Below, in pieces: positions 17,467 through 25,820 of a DNA stretch of 50,082 nt; position 1 is the stretch's first letter, and each line of letters begins with the position of its first letter. The notes beneath the pieces are model-generated. The model was not told the DNA's origin and searched no databases. It saw only the letters and a program-made list of their open reading frames with translations. Both the position numbers and the translations under genes were made by a program. The stretch comes from Chloroflexota bacterium (GTDB lineage: Bacteria > Chloroflexota > Anaerolineae > Anaerolineales > Anaerolineaceae): assembly GCA_012798455.1 (NCBI GenBank), contig JAAZNC010000080.1, positions 1 to 50,082 on the forward strand, in the 5' to 3' direction.

Positions 17467-18531
17467 ATGAAAATAGGCATCATCGGATTACCCCAATCAG
17501 GCAAGACAACCATCTTTAACGCACTGACACGTGCTTCACAACCAACGGATCTTTCCTCGGGGAAGATGGAAATCCATACCGGCGTGGTGGATGTGCCGGA
17601 TATACGGGTCGACAAGCTGGTTGAATTCTACCAGGCGCGCAAAACCGTGCGCGCCAAGGTGACCTATGTGGATATTGCCGGCTTGGGCAGCGGTGCCAAA
17701 GGGGAGATTTCCGGTTCACTGCTCAACCAGCTCTCGCAGATGGATGGTTTCATCCATGTGGTGCGCTGTTTCGAAGATGACAACGTGCCGCATGTGTTGA
17801 GCAGCATTGACCCGGCGCGCGATATCGCCAACATGGATGCAGAGCTGCTGCTGAACGATCAGATCAAGATAGAATCCAAACTTGCCCGTCTGCATGAAGA
17901 CAGCCATAAAGGTGGGCGCGACAAAGGCGAGATCGAGCGGGAGACAAAACTGTTCGAAAAACTGAATGAGTGTCTGCTGCAGGAAAAACCGTTACGCCAG
18001 CTTGAATTCAACGATGAGGATGAGCGCCTCATGCAGGGCTATGGTTTTCTGACCCGCAAACCCATGCTGGTGGTGTTGAACCTGGCAGAAGGGCAGGCAG
18101 TTCCGCAGGTTTCCAATACTGGCAACGCATATAAAATGATCCCGCTGCAGGGCAAGATCGAAATGGAGATCGCCCAACTGCCGGAGGAAGAAGCCCAGAT
18201 ATTTTTACAGGAATATGGCATTGAGGAACCTGGTTTGAATCGCATGATCCGCGAATCTTACGAACTGATCGGCTTGATCTCTTTTTTTACCGCCGGGGAA
18301 AAAGAAGTGCATGCCTGGACGGAGCACAAAGGTGCCACCGCGCCGGAAGCTGCCGGCACCATTCACAGCGATATGCAACAGGGTTTCATCCGTGCAGAGG
18401 TCATTGCCTATGCTGATCTGATGGCAGCCGGTAGTATGGCAGAAGCACGCAACCACGGCAAATTGCGCGTGGAGGGTAAAAACTATGTGGTGCAGGATGG
18501 GGATATCCTGGAGATCCGCTTTAATATATAA
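17467..18531 (+). CDS. ychF: YchF/Ola1-type GTP-dependent nucleic-acid-binding ATPase
   Basis: YchF is a ribosome-associated Obg-family P-loop protein that prefers ATP and affects stress responses and translation. I start it at the ATG at 17467 (MKIGIIGLPQSGKTT), preceded by GAGGAA; a frame open to 17449 would add six unlikely residues. G1 is GLPQSGKT. The usual NKxD motif is replaced by NLAE, the hallmark of this family. The C-terminal TGS domain ends in RVEGKNYVVQDGDILEIRF. An imperfect inverted repeat, CCAACCAAAT with ATTTGAGTTGG (17432-17453), lies just before the ribosome-binding site and may affect translation. It is a single-gene unit. Confidence 0.95.
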   Translation: MKIGIIGLPQSGKTTIFNALTRASQPTDLSSGKMEIHTGVVDVPDIRVDKLVEFYQARKTVRAKVTYVDIAGLGSGAKGEISGSLLNQLSQMDGFIHVVRCFEDDNVPHVLSSIDPARDIANMDAELLLNDQIKIESKLARLHEDSHKGGRDKGEIERETKLFEKLNECLLQEKPLRQLEFNDEDERLMQGYGFLTRKPMLVVLNLAEGQAVPQVSNTGNAYKMIPLQGKIEMEIAQLPEEEAQIFLQEYGIEEPGLNRMIRESYELIGLISFFTAGEKEVHAWTEHKGATAPEAAGTIHSDMQQGFIRAEVIAYADLMAAGSMAEARNHGKLRVEGKNYVVQDGDILEIRFNI

Positions 18532-18552
18532 ATTGAAATAGTATTTAAATAC

Positions 18553-18590
18553 AAAGAGATGGCACTACATTATCTGCCATCTCTTTTTTA
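18553..18590 (+). terminator. Terminator between ychF and the convergent adaptor gene
   Basis: AGAGATGGCA (18555-18564) and TGCCATCTCT (18575-18584) form a perfect 10-bp stem followed by six T. It ends ychF and may also stop the opposing exporter operon, though the T run on that side is poorer. Confidence 0.88.
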
Positions 18591-18602
18591 TAAATGGATA
18601 TG

Positions 18603-19772
18603 CTATTCTTGTTCGAAGGTGACGGTGAGTGACATACCCCATTTCAGATGCGGTAGGTTATGCATGTCGACCATGATGCGCACGCTATACAGCACATCGC
18701 CCTGGTCCATCTTGGGATATACCCCGATTGAATCCACAGTTCCTGAGAAGATCACGCCGGGGTAAGCTTCTGCTTCGATGCTGACCGGCTGCCCTTCTTT
18801 AATGTTGACCACCTCCAACTCGGTCAGATCGGTGGTTTCTGCGATCCATTGAGCGGGGCTGGCGATGACGATCATGGGCTGCCCGGGGGATGCAAATTCG
18901 GATTCGTCAATATAGATTTCCATTACCTGCCCATCAAAAGGTGCTTTCAGAGTCATTTTTGATAGCTGTTCATCTACTGCACTCTGACTGACTTGTAAGC
19001 TGTCAATTTGGGCGGTCAGAGATGCCAGCATATCGGTATCGGGACCATCCTGACGTTTATCATATTCCATTTGGGCTACAGCCAGGGCTGCTTCGGCTGT
19101 CTGATAGGCATTGACGATACGGTCATGTTCCAGTTGGATTTCTGATTTGGCACGCACTTTTTCGTTATAGGTATTCTGGGCGTCTTTCAGGTCATCTTCA
19201 TAGCGCTGGCGGGTGCTGTTATCTTCGTCCAGATCGAGATAGTCCTGCAGATCTGCCTGGGCGTCTTTTACATCCTGTTGGGCGTCGATGACATCTTCCT
19301 CGGCATCCTGCAGATCGTCCTGGTAGGCATCCTCATCCAGATCATCAAAATCTTCCTGGGCGGTATTGAAAGCTTCTTGGGCATCCATCAGGTTTTTCCA
19401 GGTGGTCTGCCTGTCCACCCCGGCATTTTGATTCAGGTCGCCCAGCGCTTGCTGAGTATCGATCAGTTCTACGGCGATGGATTTTTGTTGCGCTTCAAGC
19501 TGGGTTTGATCGCCGATTACCAGCAAAACGTCTCCGGCTTTGACGGTATCCCCTTTGGAAACACAGATAGAGGTGACTATGCCACCCGTCTCAAATGCCA
19601 GGGTAGCATCTTGCTGTGGGATGAGAATTCCTTCCGATACGACCGTCGAACTGACCACTTCTGCATTGAGTGGTTGTGCACTGGCAGGGATATCGCTTTG
19701 GCTCGCACAGGCGGAGAATACAAAGCTGCCTATGATGACCAGTGTTCCGATAAAGACCATTTTTTTCTTCAT
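18603..19772 (-). CDS. HlyD/MacA-like membrane-fusion lipoprotein of an ABC exporter
   Basis: The protein links the exporter permease to extracytoplasmic structures. I start it at 19772 (MKKKMVFIG), with GGAAAGGAAA upstream, giving 389 residues; the frame is open to 19850 but that overlaps the permease gene. The signal peptide ends in a lipobox FSAC with Cys22. A biotinyl-lipoyl-like half motif (SEGILIPQQDATLAFETGG) is followed by a long coiled coil, about residues 100-250, very rich in Asp, Glu and Gln. The second half motif (LKAPFDGQVMEIYI) and beta-barrel segments come next. In the operon it follows two ATPases and a MacB/FtsX-like permease, so it is the adaptor of that exporter. Confidence 0.88.
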   Translation of the reverse strand: MKKKMVFIGTLVIIGSFVFSACASQSDIPASAQPLNAEVVSSTVVSEGILIPQQDATLAFETGGIVTSICVSKGDTVKAGDVLLVIGDQTQLEAQQKSIAVELIDTQQALGDLNQNAGVDRQTTWKNLMDAQEAFNTAQEDFDDLDEDAYQDDLQDAEEDVIDAQQDVKDAQADLQDYLDLDEDNSTRQRYEDDLKDAQNTYNEKVRAKSEIQLEHDRIVNAYQTAEAALAVAQMEYDKRQDGPDTDMLASLTAQIDSLQVSQSAVDEQLSKMTLKAPFDGQVMEIYIDESEFASPGQPMIVIASPAQWIAETTDLTELEVVNIKEGQPVSIEAEAYPGVIFSGTVDSIGVYPKMDQGDVLYSVRIMVDMHNLPHLKWGMSLTVTFEQE

Positions 19773-19806
19773 TTTGATTTCCTTTCCATATTGATCGAAT
19801 TTCACG

Positions 19807-21537
19807 TTATTCATAAGCCAGCACCTCCCGAATGGTGAGCCGTGTGGCATTCCGAGCCGGCAGTAGACTGGCGATGATGGACATCAAGATCACCAGGGCA
19901 AACCAGATCAGGAACCCGGCAGGGTTGATGGTCAGGATTGCCGCCGATTTGAAAATAGCCTGGTTAACCATGTTTCCTAAGAGAATACTGACCGGGAATG
20001 AAAGCAGCGCCCCGATCACATAACTTACCAGTCCGGTGAACAAACCTTCATAAACTACCAGCTGAGAAATAGCTTTATCGTATGCCCCCACTGCTCGTAG
20101 AATGCCGATCTCGCTGGTGCGCTCCAACACGTTCAGGCTGAGGGTACCGCTGAGACCGATGCTGCCTACCAACCCCGTCAGGATGGCAAGGATCAACAAC
20201 ACACTGATGACCAGGTTGATCTTTTCCCCACTATCATTGATGATCACCTGCAGGGATGAAACTGTGTTCACATCATAGCCGCGTTCTCGGAAAGTGCCAT
20301 TGACAGCATCTTCCATATTAAGAATGGATTTGAGCGAATGATCTTTGGTGACAAGCCGGTAACTATTGGTTTTCGACCAGTTTCCGGTCAGTTGGGTGGC
20401 AGTAGCATAGTTGATATAGGCACGTTTATCCGATAATCCAGTGTAATTATAGATTCCTACCACCTTGAATACCTCATCTTTTCCGGCGACCTTCAGGATG
20501 ATAGAATCACCCGGTTTCAGATTGGGGAAATTTTGATAAAAATTTTCGTTGACCACGATAGTGTGATCTTCATCGTTGGTCACCCAGCGTCCGGTCTGCA
20601 CCAAAGCGCCCAGCAGTTCGGAATCATCCGGCGGTGCTTCAATGCTCACCTGCTCCGATTCATCATCGGTTTCCAGAATGGCGGTCAGGGTTTTCCACCC
20701 TTCGGCATAGGTGATGCCATCGATCTGCTCTGAAAGCGGGATGATCTCATCCAGCGGGTAGGAGCGGTTGAACGTAACAAAGATATCTGCGGCACAGTAG
20801 TTCGCCAAAGCATGGATGTGCTCATCCAGCATGGCTTTCACATTGAAAACGCCGATGAAAATGCTTCCACCCAATGAGAGGGTGATGAGGGTCAGCGCCA
20901 ACCTGCCTTTGCGACGGAAAGTATTGCGCATGGCGAGCAGCAGCAGCCCGTTGATCTCTTTTACTCCGTCCAGCAGTTTATCAAGGCGTGAGGTCTCGGT
21001 TTTCACCTCGATCAAATTGCTGTGCAATGCCTGCTGGACACTGGTGCTGGCACCGCGTTTGATGGGCATGATACAAGCCAGCACGGGAACCATAAAAGCA
21101 ATTATGGCTTGAATGATGATCACGTAGGGAACGATCGGAAAACGGGTGGTGGTCATCTCTCCGTTCAATTGAGTGGCGATGCGGTTGGATAAGAAGTAAG
21201 CACTGAATGATGAAGCCGGAACAGCCAGCAAAAATGCCACCAACCCAAACAACAGCACCAGAACCGTATACATTCTCACGATATCACGCGATTGGGCACC
21301 GATGAATTTCATAACCCCAATCTGGCGGGTGTGTTCCGAGACGATAGCGTTCATGGTATTGATGACCAGGAAGCTGCCCAAGATGACGATTAGAATACCC
21401 ACAGAATTCAAGATAGTGGTCACAGCATCGATGTAGTTGCTATAGGGATGTTGATCCGAAGTTTGAATGCGCTGGCTGTAAATGACTCGCCCGGTATCTT
21501 TGATCTTTTCCTGAACGGCTGTGGCAACTTGCTTCAC
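19807..21537 (-). CDS. FtsX/MacB-type ABC permease, C-terminal fragment after an in-frame stop
   Basis: These 576 codons carry most of an exporter permease: two FtsX domains with clusters of four membrane segments each (about residues 45-160 and 440-560 of the fragment) around a MacB-like periplasmic domain. Reading upstream from the GTG at 21537, the frame continues without a break for seven more codons to a TGA at 21561-21559, and beyond it lies the N-terminal fragment in the same frame. The two pieces are therefore one gene of about 800 codons with a single nonsense codon. The GTG has no clear ribosome-binding site, so independent translation is doubtful. A sequencing error is the plain alternative. 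Confidence 0.85.
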   Translation of the reverse strand: MKQVATAVQEKIKDTGRVIYSQRIQTSDQHPYSNYIDAVTTILNSVGILIVILGSFLVINTMNAIVSEHTRQIGVMKFIGAQSRDIVRMYTVLVLLFGLVAFLLAVPASSFSAYFLSNRIATQLNGEMTTTRFPIVPYVIIIQAIIAFMVPVLACIMPIKRGASTSVQQALHSNLIEVKTETSRLDKLLDGVKEINGLLLLAMRNTFRRKGRLALTLITLSLGGSIFIGVFNVKAMLDEHIHALANYCAADIFVTFNRSYPLDEIIPLSEQIDGITYAEGWKTLTAILETDDESEQVSIEAPPDDSELLGALVQTGRWVTNDEDHTIVVNENFYQNFPNLKPGDSIILKVAGKDEVFKVVGIYNYTGLSDKRAYINYATATQLTGNWSKTNSYRLVTKDHSLKSILNMEDAVNGTFRERGYDVNTVSSLQVIINDSGEKINLVISVLLILAILTGLVGSIGLSGTLSLNVLERTSEIGILRAVGAYDKAISQLVVYEGLFTGLVSYVIGALLSFPVSILLGNMVNQAIFKSAAILTINPAGFLIWFALVILMSIIASLLPARNATRLTIREVLAYE

Positions 21538-21558
21538 ATGGGATATATCGTTGGAATC

Positions 21559-22206
21559 TCATGTCACACTGATATAAAGGGTATTGAATCCGGGAGTGCT
21601 GCGAAAATAGGGCAGATCATCACTGTTGATGAAAGCATTACGGCGGTTGATGGTGTTTTCTACCCCGGCGGTATAATCCTTGACGATGCCGCTGATCGTG
21701 ACGGTTCGAATGGTATCGTCGGATAGTTGGATCTCAAGCTCTCCACCCACCTGGATGTCAAAATCCTTGCGCGCTTCGGATAGGAGCAATAGGGTACCTT
21801 CCTTATTCGGGAATTTTCCTTCTACCAGGGTGAGTGCTTTCAAGGACTTTTGAGCAAAATCATCTACCGCGATCAGGTTCAAATTATCCCAACGCTGTTC
21901 TCCCACCACACGCGCCCGCACGACGATGGTCTTTCTACCATCTGCGCTTTGCACCTGTGCTATGCGGTTGACCGCATCGATCAGGTCTTGACCAAAAGTG
22001 TCGGTTTTGATGGTGATATTGGCAGGGATGGATCCCTCATAGGTTTTCTGCAAACTGGCAGGCAGGATAGTGCTGGTAACCTGGATCATGCCGATGGAGT
22101 AGACCCCGATAAAGATCGATGCGATCACCAAAGCCAGGCGAGCTTTGTTTTCCCAGAAATCAATCAGTACTTTTCGCCAGCGTGGCTTGATATGATTATT
22201 CTGCAT
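21559..22206 (-). CDS. FtsX/MacB-type ABC permease, N-terminal fragment ending at a premature TGA
   Basis: The 215-residue fragment starts at an ATG that overlaps the upstream ATPase gene by 11 bases. It has a basic amphipathic start, one membrane segment near residues 25-46 (ARLALVIASIFIGVYSIGMI) and the first part of a MacB-like periplasmic domain, ending FNTLYISVT-stop. The next in-frame codons resume a normal permease sequence (DSNDISHVKQVATAVQEKI). A single change, for example CGA to TGA, would explain the break. No SECIS-like hairpin is apparent, so recoding is unlikely. Confidence 0.85.
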   Translation of the reverse strand: MQNNHIKPRWRKVLIDFWENKARLALVIASIFIGVYSIGMIQVTSTILPASLQKTYEGSIPANITIKTDTFGQDLIDAVNRIAQVQSADGRKTIVVRARVVGEQRWDNLNLIAVDDFAQKSLKALTLVEGKFPNKEGTLLLLSEARKDFDIQVGGELEIQLSDDTIRTVTISGIVKDYTAGVENTINRRNAFINSDDLPYFRSTPGFNTLYISVT

Positions 22207-22945
22207 GGCTGGACTTCCTTGATCTGGCTATGGTCTTCCGGTGCGCATGATTGCTATCTCCTACCACTCTTCCGTCCGAAAGGCGCAGGGTGCGATCGGC
22301 TTGTTTAGCCAGATCGTCATCGTGGGTAACCATGATGACGGTCTTCCCTTTTTTAACCAGATCGATAAAGATACCCAATACCATGGTGGCATCTTCCGAA
22401 CCGAGGTTGCCAGTAGGTTCATCTGCGATCAGAATAGGCGGATCGTTTGCCAGCGCGCGGGCAATGGCGGCGCACTGCTGCTGACCTCCCGAAGCCTTTT
22501 CGGGTCGCTGGTGAGCCTGATCTTCCAAATTCACCGCTGCCAACAGGCGCAGAGCTTTTTTCTCGATCTTGGATAGATCGGTTTTGCCCAACAACTGCAT
22601 AGGCAGCATCACGTTTTCCAGCAGGGATAATACCGGAATGAGCTGGTAGAACTGGAAGACGATGCCCAGATTCTCACCGCGCCAGCGGGCACGTTCATTT
22701 TCAGTAAAATCCTGGATGGGTTTTCCGGCGACCACGATCTTCCCATCAGTGGGTTTATCGATACCGGTGATCATATTCATCAAGGTAGATTTGCCGCTAC
22801 CGGAGCGCCCTACTACGCAGGTGAATTCGGAAGAACGAAAATCAATGTTTATATCATCCAATGCAGTAAAGATACCGGAGGTCAGCAGGAAATTCTTGGT
22901 AACGTGCTGCAAACTGATATAAGCGGTTTTCTTTTTGGGTGTCAT
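22196..22945 (-). CDS. ABC transporter ATP-binding protein (LolD/MacB type), second of two
   Basis: The 249-residue ATPase belongs to the LolD/MacB group that drives FtsX-like permeases. Walker A is GRSGSGKS, the signature is ASGGQQQCAAIARAL, Walker B is [15 protein letters not shown] and the switch is VTHDDD. The Cys in the signature helix replaces the usual Arg or Val. It overlaps the previous ATPase gene by 4 bases (ATGA) and the permease gene by 11 bases. It is about 40% similar by eye to its neighbour, so the two probably arose by duplication and may work as a heterodimer. Confidence 0.9.
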   Translation of the reverse strand: MTPKKKTAYISLQHVTKNFLLTSGIFTALDDINIDFRSSEFTCVVGRSGSGKSTLMNMITGIDKPTDGKIVVAGKPIQDFTENERARWRGENLGIVFQFYQLIPVLSLLENVMLPMQLLGKTDLSKIEKKALRLLAAVNLEDQAHQRPEKASGGQQQCAAIARALANDPPILIADEPTGNLGSEDATMVLGIFIDLVKKGKTVIMVTHDDDLAKQADRTLRLSDGRVVGDSNHAHRKTIARSRKSSHAE

Positions 22946-23637
22946 TTCTTTTTCGCTTTCTTTTCGGAAAGGACACCGTCGGAGAGCTGGTAGACCTTCG
23001 AGAAAGCTGTTAACAGGTTCATATTGTGGGTCACCATGAAAATGGTTTTGCCTTGTTTTTGTAAAGCAGAAAAGAGCTCCAGAATGGTCTGGCTGGTCTG
23101 GCTGTCCAGGTTGCCGGTCGGTTCATCTGCCACGATGATGTCGGGGTCGTTTGCCAAGGCGCGGGCGATTGCCACCCGCTGCTGCTGCCCGCCTGAAATA
23201 GCGGTGGGGTTTTTGTAGGCATGCGCGCCGATCTCGACCTGCTCAAGCAGGTGCAGAGCGCGATCAACGCTCTTTTTACCCTGGTAATTACCGCAGAAAT
23301 CCATCACCAGGGTGATGTTCTCCAACAGGGTAAGCTGATTCAGCAATTCAAAGGATTGGTATACCATGCCGATATGGCGCCCGCGCCAACCATTGCGTTG
23401 ATCTTCAGAAAGCTGGTGTATCTGCACTCCACCCACGCTGATGGAACCTGAGGAAAGTGTATCTATACCGGTGATCATGTTGACCAGAGTAGATTTTCCG
23501 GCACCGGATTTTCCAATCACGCCTACGAACTCCCCGGCAGCCACGTTGAAGGAGACATGCCTTAAAGCCTGCACATTCCCCGCCTGAGAGGGATAGATCT
23601 TGCTTATATCATACACTTCGATCAAATGCTTGTTCAC
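22942..23637 (-). CDS. ABC transporter ATP-binding protein (LolD/MacB type), first of two
   Basis: This ATPase is the first gene of the TetR-controlled exporter operon. I prefer the GTG start at 23637 ([15 protein letters not shown]), 231 residues, because GGAGA lies 3 bases upstream and the longer frame to 23688 runs through the promoter and operator. Walker A is GKSGAGKS, the signature [16 protein letters not shown], Walker [15 protein letters not shown] and the switch VTHNMN. All catalytic motifs are intact. With the second ATPase it would energise the permease that is now interrupted by a stop codon. Confidence 0.9.
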   Translation of the reverse strand: MNKHLIEVYDISKIYPSQAGNVQALRHVSFNVAAGEFVGVIGKSGAGKSTLVNMITGIDTLSSGSISVGGVQIHQLSEDQRNGWRGRHIGMVYQSFELLNQLTLLENITLVMDFCGNYQGKKSVDRALHLLEQVEIGAHAYKNPTAISGGQQQRVAIARALANDPDIIVADEPTGNLDSQTSQTILELFSALQKQGKTIFMVTHNMNLLTAFSKVYQLSDGVLSEKKAKKK

Positions 23638-23661
23638 AATTCTCCATAATGTGTATATAAT
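23633..23661 (+). promoter_or_regulatory. Promoter of the tetR-type gene
   Basis: TTCACA (23633-23638), a 17-base spacer and a perfect TATAAT (23656-23661) face the regulator gene. The -10 lies inside the 17-bp palindrome, so a protein bound there would block RNA polymerase. Confidence 0.75.
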
Positions 23662-23667
23662 ATACAC
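23651..23667. promoter_or_regulatory. Probable TetR-family operator
   Basis: GTGTATATAATATACAC is a perfect palindrome with one central base. It stands between the divergent regulator and exporter genes and covers the regulator's -10. A second AT-rich half-like sequence follows at 23675-23692. The minus strand also offers TTGTAT-18 bases-TATATT for the exporter, overlapping the same dyad. Autorepression plus repression of the exporter is the usual arrangement of this family; binding here is inference. Confidence 0.72.
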
Positions 23668-23763
23668 AGTGTCCAATATTATATACAATATCTATGTTAC
23701 AACAAGGATGAGATTGCCAGTATTGTCAAATAATGGACTTGAGTATAGAAATGAGGATCAAAC

Positions 23764-24369
23764 ATGGATAAAATGGATCGCCGCAGGCAGCGCTCACGAC
23801 AGATGATCACGGAGGCATTGCTGGATCTCTTGATGGAAAAGAAGTTCAATACCATTACCATTCAGGAGATCACCGATAGAGCTAATGTTGGGCGTGCCAC
23901 TTTTTATCTGCACTACCGCAACAAGGAAGAATGCCTGGTGCAAATGTTGACCGGTGGTTTTGATGCGCTGGTGACGGAGATCGACCAGATGGCGGGTAAG
24001 AATGGTCGTGATTTTGTTGATACCTTGGAGAAGGTATTTCAATATACCAGCAAGAACCGCAAGCTGTATTTTGCGCTGCTCAGCGATAATCCCAAAGCCA
24101 ATATCATGGGGGATGTACAGGCTTACATCAGGGAGAAAATGATCAGAGCCATTCCTATTCCGCCAGGCATCCATGCAGTACTACACGAAGCGATCAGCGT
24201 GAACCTGACCGGTTCTTTGATCGCGATGGTATTGTGGTTGTTGAAAGAGGATCCGCCACTTACACCGCGGCAGGCAGCGCGCATGTTTGTAACGTCTTCA
24301 ATGTATGGTATCAGTTCGATGAGGACTTTTAACTTAAATGAGGAATCGACTGCAAAAGGGGCAGTTTGA
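23764..24369 (+). CDS. TetR/AcrR family transcriptional regulator
   Basis: The 201-residue protein has a TetR-type helix-turn-helix in its first 60 residues: ITEALLDLLMEKKFNTITI, then EITDRANVGRATFYLHYRNK. The variable C-terminal domain should bind the inducing ligand. GAGG precedes the ATG. The gene is divergent from the exporter operon and shares its operator region, so it most likely represses both until an exported compound appears. Its stop codon directly abuts the stop of surE on the other strand, with no base between them. Confidence 0.93.
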   Translation: MDKMDRRRQRSRQMITEALLDLLMEKKFNTITIQEITDRANVGRATFYLHYRNKEECLVQMLTGGFDALVTEIDQMAGKNGRDFVDTLEKVFQYTSKNRKLYFALLSDNPKANIMGDVQAYIREKMIRAIPIPPGIHAVLHEAISVNLTGSLIAMVLWLLKEDPPLTPRQAARMFVTSSMYGISSMRTFNLNEESTAKGAV

Positions 24370-25173
24370 TCAGTTACGCAGCAGAATATCCAGATCGTTG
24401 AAATCCACTCGCGAGGTCATATCAATACTGACCGGTGTGACAGAGACCAGATTCTTCTTGATAAGCGTGTAAATGTCGCTGTCTTCAGGCAAATCATTGG
24501 CAATGATGATGCGGGAGGTGAAATGTCCTTCATCCTCCCACGTACCTTCCCGGATCACATAGGGGTTGTAATAGCGCCCATGCGACAGGCGTGTGATTTG
24601 CCAGGGAGTTTCGAGGGTGGCGTTGAAGGGTACTACCAGATTGAGCAGATCCACATCCGGCGGCATGTTCTTTTCCAGCATACGGCTGGCAAAATAACGG
24701 GTAAATTCCGCCACCACTGAAAAATCCAGATCGAAGAAAGTATCCCATTCTTCTTCCAGAATCTGATAAGAAGTAGCCAGGGCGGGGATGCCGAGTGATG
24801 CGGCTTCTATAGCAGCCCCTACCGTGCCGGAATAGGAAATATCGCTGCTCAGGTTTTCGCCATAGTTGATGCCGGAAACCACCAGATCCGGTTTGCGTCC
24901 CAACACCTCTAGCACTCCGTGCAGAACGGTTTGAGAAGGGGTGCCACCCACGGCGTAAACTTCCCATTCCTGACCGTGCACCATTTTCTTGCGGATTTCG
25001 ATCTTGCCGTCTTCATGTCTGCCAAAGCCGCGCCCCATGGCAGAACAGTGTTCGCGCGGTGCGACCACCGTGACATATCCGATGGAAGTGAGCGCCTCAG
25101 CGGCTGCCCACAGACCGGGAGAGTCTATCCCATCATCATTGGTGAGTAAAATTTGTTTTTTTGTGAGATCCAT
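24370..25173 (-). CDS. surE: 5'/3'-nucleotidase SurE
   Basis: SurE removes phosphate from nucleoside monophosphates and is linked to stationary-phase survival. The N-terminal metal site ILLTNDDGIDSPGL is intact, with the Asp-Asp pair, and VVSGINYGENLSSDISYSGTVGAA carries the conserved Asn and Ser residues. The 267-residue length is normal. AAGGTTGAA precedes the ATG. Downstream on the same strand lies only the convergent regulator gene; upstream is tRNA-Arg. Confidence 0.95.
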   Translation of the reverse strand: MDLTKKQILLTNDDGIDSPGLWAAAEALTSIGYVTVVAPREHCSAMGRGFGRHEDGKIEIRKKMVHGQEWEVYAVGGTPSQTVLHGVLEVLGRKPDLVVSGINYGENLSSDISYSGTVGAAIEAASLGIPALATSYQILEEEWDTFFDLDFSVVAEFTRYFASRMLEKNMPPDVDLLNLVVPFNATLETPWQITRLSHGRYYNPYVIREGTWEDEGHFTSRIIIANDLPEDSDIYTLIKKNLVSVTPVSIDMTSRVDFNDLDILLRN

Positions 25174-25197
25174 TTCAACCTTACCGCGTTAATAAAA

Positions 25198-25224
25198 TGA
25201 TAGGAGCGGTGATCCGCTCCTATA
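25198..25224 (-). terminator. Terminator downstream of tRNA-Arg
   Basis: TAGGAGCGG (25201-25209) and CCGCTCCTA (25214-25222) form a perfect 9-bp stem with a 4-base loop. On the minus strand it is followed by TCATTTTATTAA. The surE ribosome-binding site lies just beyond, so surE may be read through or have its own promoter. Confidence 0.75.
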
Positions 25225-25228
25225 AGGA

Positions 25229-25302
25229 TGCCCCCGGCAGAATTCGAATCTGCAGCCTTTTGCTCCGCAAGCAAACGCTCTGTCCAGTTGAGCTACGAGG
25301 GC
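25229..25302 (-). tRNA. tRNA-Arg (anticodon GCG)
   Basis: The minus strand folds as a class I cloverleaf. GCCCTCG pairs with CGGGGGC, and the discriminator is A. The anticodon stem TTTGC/GCAAA encloses TTGCGGA, which places GCG at positions 34-36 and reads CGC. The T arm is GCAGA-TTCGAAT-TCTGC. CCA is not encoded. An unmodified G34 arginine tRNA is unusual, because most bacteria use ACG converted to inosine. Confidence 0.9.
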
Positions 25303-25322
25303 GAAGAAACTTAAGTGCGCAT

Positions 25323-25351
25323 ACTATACCGCAGCCACCGCGAATCGTCAA
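25323..25351 (-). promoter_or_regulatory. Promoter of tRNA-Arg
   Basis: TTGACG (25351-25346), a 17-base spacer and TATAGT (25328-25323) on the minus strand form a strong sigma-70 promoter about 20 bases before the mature tRNA. Confidence 0.8.
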
Positions 25352-25383
25352 GGTGGCATATCAGGCAGACAATTTTTGGAGAA

Positions 25384-25710
25384 TTACTCTTGCTCTTTTT
25401 GCATTTCTTCCAAAAAGACACTGGTGCGATGAGTGTTCTCTTCGATCGCGAGGAAAACAAAGATCAGCTCCCCGTAACCGTAGGTGACCAACCCTGTCAG
25501 GAGTCCGGTGACCAATGCGATCACGCCGGTGGTGATACCGGTCAACGCGCCATCATAAGCGCTATAGCCGAATAACGACCAGAAATTACCGTTGCTGATG
25601 GAGAGCACGATCAAGATGATGCCGCCCAACAATGAAAGGGCACAGGCTATGACACCCAGGATGCGGAAGATATTTGCCAGGGTTCGTAAGAATTTGAATC
25701 TTTTTTTCAT
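25384..25710 (-). CDS. Small two-helix membrane protein of unknown function
   Basis: This 108-residue protein starts with a basic stretch (MKKRFKFLR) and has two long hydrophobic segments, about residues 18-38 (ILGVIACALSLLGGIILIVL) and 58-84 (GITTGVIALVTGLLTGLVTYG). A soluble tail rich in Glu follows (AIEENTHRTSVFLEEMQKEQE). I do not recognise a family with a known function. TTGGAGGAAG is a strong ribosome-binding site. The likely promoter at 25821-25850 leads into a 15-bp hairpin and then a leader of about 100 bases before this gene. Confidence 0.75.
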   Translation of the reverse strand: MKKRFKFLRTLANIFRILGVIACALSLLGGIILIVLSISNGNFWSLFGYSAYDGALTGITTGVIALVTGLLTGLVTYGYGELIFVFLAIEENTHRTSVFLEEMQKEQE

Positions 25711-25776
25711 ACTTCCTCCAAAAAGAAATGAACTACTGTAATTATAGCTGGAATCTTGTGGGAGGCTGATTAAAAG

Positions 25777-25813
25777 CCAAACGCTAGGGTGAGGGGGGCA
25801 CCCTAGCGTTTGG
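25777..25813 (-). terminator. Perfect 15-bp hairpin: terminator, 5' stabiliser or small RNA
   Basis: CCAAACGCTAGGGTG (25777-25791) and its exact complement (25799-25813) enclose a G-rich loop, AGGGGGG on the plus strand. On the minus strand the stem is followed by CTTTTAATC, a modest T tract. It could terminate recN transcription, 75 bases upstream. A strong minus-strand promoter ends only 7-8 bases before the stem, so the hairpin would also be the first thing in the transcript of the small membrane protein. Confidence 0.7.
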
Positions 25814-25820
25814 TGCTTAT

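Noticed and set aside
21559-21561. TGA as a selenocysteine codon
   Set aside because: ABC permeases are not selenoproteins, the position is not a Cys in the family, and no SECIS-like hairpin follows.
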